A DNA stretch of 64,000 nucleotides, from assembly GCA_016718605.1 (NCBI GenBank), contig JADKCY010000012.1, positions 18,257 through 82,256 on the forward strand, given 5' to 3'. This document shows positions 57,696-64,000 of this stretch, piece by piece. The stretch is from Lysobacterales bacterium (GTDB lineage Bacteria; Pseudomonadota; Gammaproteobacteria; Xanthomonadales; Xanthomonadaceae). Each line of letters starts with the position of its first letter. Positions within the stretch are counted from its first letter, which is position 1. The position numbers and the translations under genes are program-made. Under the pieces are notes generated by a model. It was given only the letters and a program-made list of their open reading frames with translations. It ran no database searches and had not been told where the DNA came from.

Positions 57696-58057
57696 GGTTT
57701 ATCATTCTTCGATACGTAGACGCAAATCTGTGCCAGTTGTGTCAGTGTTGCGCCTTGTTTCATCCTATTAGCAAGCACAGATATGACCTGTACGTTACCT
57801 TTAACGTATCCTAGATCATTGACGACCCGATCTAGCGACGGAGAATTATCTCCTGCCGAGATGCGGGAAGCCCAGTCTAGCTCAATTCCAAGCGCCGGAC
57901 AATGCGTCGGCGCTGGAATATCGTCCAACACAAGATTGTGTGGTAGGCCCTTTTTGAAAGCGCGCCTCTTTGAGTCATTCAACATCCGGCGTCGTTTCAG
58001 TAACACCGGATCTCTCAGGTGCAACATTTCACGATACCTGACGTGTCTGGAACTCAT
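57692..58057 (-). CDS. HNH-like endonuclease family protein, tandem paralogue
   Basis: 121 residues, ATGA overlap with the downstream paralogue at 57108-57695 and with the dUTPase upstream. Shows the same core (CPALGIELDWASRISAGDNS, PSLDRVVNDLGYVKGNVQVI, ANRMKQGATLTQL). The two genes arose by duplication; this one lacks the basic N-terminal repeats. Confidence 0.6.
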   Translation of the reverse strand: MSSRHVRYREMLHLRDPVLLKRRRMLNDSKRRAFKKGLPHNLVLDDIPAPTHCPALGIELDWASRISAGDNSPSLDRVVNDLGYVKGNVQVISVLANRMKQGATLTQLAQICVYVSKNDKP

Positions 58058-58496
58058 CGGCAGCCCGTCGAGCCAAACCCTCCGACACCGCGTCTAGTAT
58101 CATCAAGCGCGCCAGCGAACAACATCAGCGCGATCGGCGCGCTCGAAGATCAATTGAGCAATCCGATCACCGTGATTGATGTTGACGATATCCTGACCGA
58201 GGTTGATCAGAATAGCGGCAATAACTCCGCGATAGTCAGGATCGATGACGCCGGCCAGAACATCGAGCCCATTCTTGAACGCCAACCCGCTACGTGGTGC
58301 TACCCGCCCATAGTGTCGCCGGAATCGCAACCCGAATACCTGTTGACACGGCCTTCCGATCACCAGGAAACAGACGGACGTAGTCGTCTCCTGTGTTGTT
58401 GACGATGCAGGCGAATAGATCAAGACCGATCGCGCCGTCAGATGAGTAGACAGGCGAAATCGCGCCCGCTTCGAGCGTATACTGTACCTTAAGCAT
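58054..58496 (-). pseudogene. dut: dUTPase, reading frame broken twice
   Basis: Start ATG at 58496. The N-terminal part (LKVQYTLEAGAISPVYSSDG, AIGLDLFA) is in one frame; from about 58305 the frame changes into YGRVAPRSGLAFKNGLDVLA and VIDPDYRGVIAAILINLG (motifs II-IV); the last motif GVGGFGSTG is in a third position near 58065. All five motifs are present, so a single real gene with two indels is the simplest reading. dUTPase removes dUTP and makes dUMP for ThyX. The stop overlaps the next gene's ATG, showing the intended end. Confidence 0.75.
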
Positions 58497-58510
58497 GCGT
58501 CGCGCCTTGC

Positions 58511-58642
58511 TTACTTGTTTCGGAAGATGGCCGACTTGACGCGCTCGACGAGAAGCCGAGCGGCCATGTTGACAGCCTCGTAGTGCGTGGCGTAGTAGAA
58601 TCCGGCGCCGCTTGCCACGATGGCGACAATAATCGTAGTCAT
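58511..58642 (-). CDS. small membrane protein, 43 aa
   Basis: AAGGAG 7 bases before the ATG. N-terminal span (TIIVAIVASGAGFYYATHY) then a basic amphipathic helix (MAARLLVERVKSAIFRNK). Lies between ribonucleotide reductase and dUTPase. No recognised family. One of the few intact genes in this stretch, being short. Confidence 0.6.
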   Translation of the reverse strand: MTTIIVAIVASGAGFYYATHYEAVNMAARLLVERVKSAIFRNK

Positions 58643-58715
58643 GGTGTTCTCCTTAGCTTGTTGCCGGGTACACTAGAAGTTAACGTCCGGCTTGTCAACA
58701 TGATCGGCAGAAGAT

Positions 58716-61700
58716 TTACCTGATCGGACAGGCCCCACCAGTGCATTCGCCAGTATCGAGCATGTCAGCCGCAGCAACATCAGTCAGATTGACCGGGAGC
58801 AGCGTAGATACATATTCTCTATACGTTTCTTTCGACACAGGCGTTTGAGGCAAATAAGGATACCCCAAATCTTTAGCAGTCTTCGTCGGATTGGCCCTGT
58901 AGATGAATGATACACCAACGTAGCTGTCCCAATTCTCAATCAACCAATCAATAATCGCCGGGACTTCTTCAGGATCGTACGAGACAGTTATAGAGGCGTT
59001 GGTCTGGCAGTAGTTATCCATGATAAGTTTATAGCGATCGAGTTGCTGCACCGCTGTTTCTAGATTTACTTCAAGATCGCCATCACGATCAAAAGCGATG
59101 TGCTCATACGCGACAGGCAAAACGATAAGCACACCTGTCGGATCGTACGGATCAGGTTCAATCTTGTATTTGCTACGCGCAACTTTTCAACCAGCGGATC
59201 ATGCACAGTGAAACGAATGCGGTTGAAGATATACTTGGCGAGCGGCTTATGTATTCCTTCGGCAACTTCTCCGTGCTCATTCGTGCCAAACACTTTTGAT
59301 GCGGTGTTGTGGGACGTAGCGCAACCGTACGCGACATACTCGTTGCCGTCCGGCACCGAAATGTCAGCAGTCATGTTGGCCCCCACAGATTGGACGCCAT
59401 CGACGCGTACAGCATACGCACGATTCCACGTCCGAACCGGGTGATGTTTGAGTTTGTTGCTCAAACGCCATAATGCCTCGACGGCTTCTGGCGTCGAATG
59501 TGCGCCGAGCGTACACAAATAGATGCACTTATGCTTTTGTAGGTTCTGTCCTTTTGTGTTAGGACTGCGCCCAAACGCGAGCCCCACCGCCCAAGCAATC
59601 TGCTGAAAGTCTTTGGTGAACGCATCGTCAGACTGTGTGAAGATGACAGAACGTGCGCGCTTGTTGTAGCATCCGTCACTGTCGGTAAGACCGGCAACGA
59701 ACGCAATAACATGCTCGGCGGCGCCGTGCCTGATGGCGCGCGGAACGCCAACCGAAACGTCTTTCATCAAGTCGTTGGCGAGCATCCATCTCCATAGACC
59801 GGCTGAGCCGACCTCAAGCGCGAACGCCTTCCGGTCCGACAGCTTTTTTACTTCTGCACAGCTATCGCCCAAAGACATCGACTAATACGTTTCTTGCGCG
59901 AATAAGATTTTCCTCATTCGCATCAACAAAGCGGATTCGGTACTTAGACTCAGACTGCGCCCCCGTCCCCGAACATATATCCGATGAACCACGCAAGTTC
60001 GCTGGTCATTTCACTTGGTTGATTTATGGTCCGCGTCTTATCCCCGTGCGGGTTCAGCCTATACTTGTTAAGCGTCTTGAACGCGTACGGTGTCTCATTT
60101 TGTACAAACCGGCGACCACAGATAGTTCATCCCCAACCTGCAAGTCTTTAGTCGCGCGCCATTCGCCGGAAGCCAGCCGCCATTTATGCCCTGCGGTGCC
60201 GTGGATCGGAAGATTATAAGTAGTCTTGACTTTGTACAACTCATCGACACCGTTGTCGAACGTCTTATCCACGCTCGTTACTGATCCGTCAACACGGACC
60301 ACGCTGTCACACGTGTCCGCCCATACGACTCCGTCAGGATGTTCCTCAAGCATCTCATGAATACGCTTAATGCCTGTCGGTGTAATGATATTTGCCCAAA
60401 TAGGAAGACATCCGCTAGACTTCACCGTGGTGACGTGCTTCGCGCGGGCATGTGTAGTTCGTCTGCCATACTATTTGCGCCGCTAATTTGCAGCGTCTTT
60501 AAGTGCCTCCCACGCCTGAGCTTCGTTCTGGTGTTCCCACGCGACGGCGCCAGTCACGCCGACACCACACAGATGCAGGAATTGATTATTCTGATGCCAT
60601 GACTCTTGCAAATTCCATCACGAAAATCTACACAGGTCGCGCGGTAGTTAGCGCGCGAGATCAGATAGTGAGCCCGATGCAGACCTTCCTCGTCGCCGTT
60701 GAACGGAACAAGGTTTGTCTCAACGAGACAGCAAAGCCGCGATCCGGCAAGAGCTGCTCCGCACAAGGATTAAACGTATGACAATACGGTGCCCGGCGCT
60801 GAGCCTCAACCATGTTAATAAATCCGGGCTCAGACCCTCCGGCGTCTTCCATCAAACGAAACACATTTTTAAGTTCATATCTGGTCGGCTTCCGAGTGAA
60901 CAACAAGCTGTTGTTCGACATGGAGCGCTGCTCGTTTCCTGTTAGCCAGTAGTTGTTTTTTGCTGTGGCAAATGCCTTCCATTCTGGTTCTCCGTGGGCT
61001 ACAAACGCGATCTGCGCAGAGCGCGAGAAGATAAGATCATCCCGAGCCAGTTCATAATATCGAGAATATCAATCCGCGTTAGAAGTTGTCCGACGCGGTT
61101 ATTCGATGATCTCGGCAATAGCACCGTAACGCGCGCGATTTGTGCGTCACCACTGCTAATCCACCCGTAATTACGCAGCCGCCCACCAGCGCCACGAACT
61201 TCTGAAAAGTCGATGATCAGTTTCTTTGCTGGGCACTTACCAGCCAGGAGCTTATGCCGACGCTCTTTGCCCAAGCGTGGGCTGAGTCTCCGATACCGAT
61301 AGTCCACACGCCCGTGGTGCGGTCATACGTCTCTTATATTTGTTTCCTACCCTTCTGCTCGCGTGTCCGTTCTGAACGCACAACTTCAACATCCATCGCG
61401 GTTGTGAAGCCGTTCAGAGAACCGACAATAGGGCGAAAGCCGACGCCACAGCCCTGAAGCAGTAACCACAGGGCATCCACAATGTCGTGGACACTCCGTA
61501 CTTCCATTCCAGCGCAGTTGAACCTGTACTCTCGACGACCTGCGTGATTGGCATCCCGCCAAGCCACCTAGCGCGACCCGAAAATGTCACCTTACGGTCG
61601 AGAAATAGTTCCAAAGTTCAGCCAATTCGGCTTCTTCAGTGTCGGTAAGCGAAACAAGAACCCACCCGCCGTCAGAGCGAGACATGCCTTCGCCCGCTCC

Positions 61701-61833
61701 ACAGCCAACGCTGGTGGCCGATGACCCGTTCAGTGGCCTGTTCCGGTGTTTCGAAAACAGTACCTTGATCATCGAGCGGACGAGGTAGGTCCGCGCCTCA
61801 ATAATCGAGGCACGGATAGAGGGTTCTGCGCAT
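58716..61833 (-). pseudogene. nrdJ: ribonucleotide reductase (class II/NrdJ-like), intein-bearing, with many frameshifts
   Basis: Fragments in all three minus frames assemble into one class II-type reductase: TVFETPEQATERVIGHQRWLW (near 61730), FSGRARWLGG and LQGCGVGF (61450-61600), IDFSEVRGAGGRLRNYGWIS (61200), EPGFINMVEAQRRAPY with NPCAE (60790), HQNNQFLHLCGVGVTG (60580), VTTVKSSG (60420), intein, then GIHKPLAKYIFNRIRFTVHD (59200) and a C-terminus with ECTGGACPIR. One break is precise: near 59150 a missing T in AATACAAG would restore NYKIEPDPYDPTG. The enzyme makes deoxyribonucleotides. The start at 61833 is approximate. Confidence 0.75.
59306..60410 (-). mobile_element. LAGLIDADG intein in the ribonucleotide reductase
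   Basis: Starts with Cys after VKSSG (60410) and ends SHN before Thr-Ala-Ser (59306), giving VKSSG-TASKVFG after splicing. N-terminal block A is CLPIWANIITPTG and block B NLPIHGTAGHKWRLASGEW with its His. The endonuclease motif reads FVAGLTDSDGCY in the second half. Length 1105 bases, not a multiple of three, so at least one frameshift lies inside. Homing inteins in phage reductases at this kind of active-site-proximal position are well known. Confidence 0.8.
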
Positions 61834-61891
61834 TGTTGCTGCCTTGTTGTGGTGGAGAGACGAGGTGACGTTAGTGTAGTTGACGCGCGCG

Positions 61892-62208
61892 TCAATCACC
61901 AACGACAGATAGCGCCGGACGTTCTGCCATCACCTTCTCGATGGCGGAAATGTCGTCAGCCACGTCGCCAGGGAGATCATCATCGGACATCTTCGCCGCC
62001 GAATCGAGCACCACGTTCATGTGCGCGCGTAGAGAAGATCGACGAGTTCGTTGTGCCGGCCGCTGGTGAGTTCCTGGATCGCCAGGGCGACGATCAGCGC
62101 GGGCGGGACAGGCCCGCCGAGTTCCATGCCAGACACGGTGTATTCGGAACACGACGGTTGCGGATTGCTATCGGCGCCGCCCTCGACGACGAAAGTGAAC
62201 TTTGACAT
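61892..62208 (-). pseudogene. hypothetical protein, frame-disrupted, about 105 aa
   Basis: AAGGA 7 bases before the ATG. Begins SKFTFVVEGGADSNPQPS and LIVALAIQELTSGRHNELVD, then shifts near 62020 into NVVLDSAAKMSDDDLPGDVA. Its opening resembles that of the next small gene, so the pair may be distant paralogues. No recognised family. Confidence 0.5.
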
Positions 62209-62244
62209 TGTAGATTCCTTTCAGTGCGCTGTTGGCGCCGTTGA

Positions 62245-62509
62245 TTACTGCGCTGCGGCGGTGGTGGACTCGTCGGCCGAACCATCGACGACGAAGCCGA
62301 CCTTCTCCATCTCGCTCTCCAGCGTCGTGGTGTACTGCACGTAAATATCTCGACCAACTCAGGCTGTGCCGCAGAGCGTCAACGACGACGGCCAACATGC
62401 CGGCCGGCGTGATCGGATCCGTCAGGCGGTAACCGGGGAAGACCTTCGTACGAACAACATCGACGGCACCGTCCGTGGTATCCGAGATGACGACAGTGAG
62501 TTTGGCCAT
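62245..62509 (-). pseudogene. hypothetical protein, frame-disrupted, about 88 aa
   Basis: AAAGGA before the ATG. Begins AKLTVVISDTTDGAVDVVRT and GYRLTDPITPAGMLAVVVDA, then shifts near 62355 to end VQYTTTLESEMEKVGFVVDG plus SADESTTAAAQ. A TCAGTGCGCTGT motif lies between its stop and the next gene. No recognised family. Confidence 0.5.
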
Positions 62510-62617
62510 TGTAAACGTCCTTTCAAAGAGTTGAGAGACTAGATCTTACGCGTTTTCAGTGTTGCAGAACTTCATACCACAAGCAAACAGAAGCTTACTT
62601 GATGGTCAATTCCGCAA

Positions 62618-62969
62618 TCAATTGTGCTGCCCGCGCTGGGGCCGATTATTAACCAGCATCCCAGTGGATTGTGCATCGAAGTATTGCAGCACACCCATAG
62701 CGTGCCCGAGATGATACACACCCCGCTATCCGCTGCGAATTCTTCTCCGTCGATCCACGACAGAATATGGCGCTGCGCAGCATCAGCATAGATCAGAGGC
62801 CTGGATGGCAGTCTCCTGGTGTAAGCCCCATGCGCCATGCCGTTTCTTCTCGCCATCGAGCAATGGATCAGCGCGACAGGCGGAACAAGTGAAAGCGGCG
62901 GCTTCTTGATGCCGAGCAGATCTTTGGGGTTTGTCCCGGCTGCTCGGGGACTTCCGAGGAGTGGGTCAT
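62618..62969 (-). pseudogene. DUF5664 (dATP/dGTP diphosphohydrolase-like) protein, frame-disrupted
   Basis: Assembled from three frames: ATG at 62969 (THSSEVPEQPGQTPK), then LLGIKKPPLSLVPPVALIHC, LIYADAAQRHILSWIDGEEF with AADSG, and finally GHAMGVLQYFDAQSTGMLVN. These are the landmarks of the DUF5664 family, whose members are annotated as nucleotide pyrophosphohydrolase-like. It abuts the upstream gene's stop (TAAATG). It fits the nucleotide-metabolism cluster with reductase and dUTPase. Confidence 0.6.
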
Positions 62970-63739
62970 TTAACCCGCTTTCGCAAAGGCTGGATTGCGA
63001 TCAAACGCGCTTGCCGATGCAAAAGCCGGCTTAAGCGCAGAAGCCGGCGCCCGCACCGGTTCCTGAACCCACGACCTCGTGGACATCTTCCCGCCTCGTC
63101 GCCGGCAGGAAAGCGCTCTCGGCGGCCTCCCCGATGGCGTCCATCTCGCGACGCTGGTCCAGTCAGCGAGGCGCAGCTCGACGCGTAGGCCGTATCACCA
63201 TCCTTGGTCTCGAACTTGTCGGTGCCGATTTCGATCAGCGGGATCTTGAAGCCGCCGACCTCGTCGAGTTGGTCTTCATCTTGCTACCGTACTCGGCCAG
63301 CAGCGAGGATGGGACGCCGCGGCGTGTCCGCCTTGTAACGTCGTGTCCATCTCCTCGCCGACGTTCGGATCGACGGTCTTCACCATGATGCCGAGCTGCC
63401 AGCCGTCGCTGTTCTTCTTGCCTTCGGCCCGGTAGTTGGTCAGCTGATCGACCGGGTCAAGCTTCTCGCCGTTGACGATCGAGAAGTAGTGCGTCTCAAC
63501 CGGCTTCTTGGACTTCCAGGCGGTCCAGACGTACTTGGCGTTCCACAGGTCGAAGGCGAGGTGGACGCCGTCATCAACATCTTCCTTGCCGACAGACCAC
63601 ACGCCGGTCTTGCCGTTGAAGTTGAGGCGACGCGCACTCGACACGCCGGCATAGGGCGCAGTCTGACTGAACGGATTTACGCCACCAGCGAAAGGAATCA
63701 GGCCACGCCCACACTCAGGGGGACAACGATGTTATTCAT
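62970..63739 (-). pseudogene. hypothetical DNA-metabolism-region protein, frame-disrupted, about 255 aa
   Basis: ATG at 63739 (MNNIVVPLSVGVA), then frames give PFAGGVNPFSQTAPYAGVSS, LNFNGKTGVWSVGKEDVDDG, the central WNAKYVWTAWKSKKPVETHY, LDEVGGFKIPLIEIGTDKFE, and an end in FDRNPAFAKAG. At least three indels. No recognised family; single-domain, soluble, in a phage DNA metabolism cluster, so a single-strand DNA-binding or replication role is possible but unsupported. Confidence 0.45.
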
Positions 63740-64000
63740 GTTGTTTCTCTTTTTGCTCCGAGTTACTTCACTTGTTACGGTCATGACTCGCAACACGTCA
63801 TACGGGGCGCCTGGGATTTCATATTTCGCAACGTCAGTCCCATAAGCTGCTGGCCTTCAAGTCAAGTGTTTCTTCCCTTGTTTAGATACCACGACACGCT
63901 CCCATCCAGGACTACCGATCTTTTTCAGCCGCTTCTCGCGGCTTATCCTTCAACAACTGTGCGCTAAATTGTGTTCTTCCGCAGCGCTGCGGCGGTAGCT
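63740..64000 (-). other. fragmentary coding sequence at the window end
   Basis: The minus strand shows pieces such as KDKPREAAEK with GSPGWERV in a second frame and AKYEIPGAPYDVLRVMTV in a third, so another frame-disrupted small gene probably lies here. No start or end can be fixed. Confidence 0.3.

Noticed and set aside
1..64000. Circular closure of the rIIB-like gene across the window ends
   Set aside because: Joining position 1 to 64000 on the minus strand gives a 10-codon tail that does not resemble the RIIB C-terminus.

Overview
The window is a 64 kb stretch of a tailed bacteriophage genome with long-tail (siphovirus) architecture. The evidence is a complete head-to-tail structural run: small and large terminase, DUF4055-type portal, scaffold, major capsid protein, decoration protein, head-tail connectors, tail tube, frameshifted tail-assembly chaperones, a 1153-residue tape measure, and tail-tip proteins related to gene transfer agent tails. 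The host is Gram-negative: there is a two-component spanin pair, and a captured piece of an AbiE toxin-antitoxin operon of proteobacterial type. The gene set (rIIA/rIIB-like pair, primase-helicase, RuvC, ThyX, HslV-like protein, split tail-tip genes) recalls chi/Nazgul-like siphophages, but that placement is my inference. No DNA polymerase is visible, so the genome probably extends beyond the window.

Layout. 0-3.4 kb (minus): rIIB-like (cut by the window edge), two small genes, rIIA-like. 3.5-5.5 kb: GH73 glucosaminidase (plus) facing a holin pair (minus). 5.6-11.8 kb (plus): tyrosine recombinase, small genes, an HslV/proteasome-beta-like protein, a primase-helicase, a nucleotidyltransferase-like protein. 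11.8-12.7 kb: non-coding, with inverted arrays of a GTGGCAATG iteron, the best origin candidate. 12.7-15.8 kb: RuvC (minus), then terS and terL (plus); terL is broken in its Walker A motif by a degenerate intein. 15.8-17.3 kb: AT-rich non-coding region with a GGTTAA cluster and a sigma-54-type promoter match. 17.3-22.9 kb (plus): small accessory genes including DUF932 and gp88-like proteins. 23-53 kb (plus): portal, tailspike, captured abiE fragment, capsid and tail genes, ThyX, RNA ligase, DUF2460 tail protein. 53.1-64 kb (minus): DUF2163 tail hub, spanins, amidase endolysin, two HNH-like paralogues, dUTPase, an intein-bearing ribonucleotide reductase, a DUF5664 protein and a hypothetical protein.

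How the genes work together. ThyX, ribonucleotide reductase, dUTPase and the DUF5664 protein form a nucleotide-supply set for the primase-helicase and RuvC. Lysis functions sit in two places: GH73 enzyme plus holins at 3.5-5.5 kb, amidase plus spanins at 55.4-57.1 kb. The tail-tip genes (DUF2460, DUF2163, Phage-tail_3) are scattered over both strands instead of forming one block.

The most notable items are: (1) an intact AbiEi antitoxin with a toxin gene cut to about 29 codons, flanked by a perfect 177 bp direct duplication of phage sequence; (2) the iteron array; (3) two inteins, one in TerL and one LAGLIDADG-type in the ribonucleotide reductase; (4) two short motifs, WCAGYGCRCTGT and TTAACCA, that recur in non-coding gaps; (5) a run of single-base frameshifts through every larger gene from 58 to 64 kb, which looks more like sequence error than biology. 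All calls come from reading the sequence; no database search was possible.
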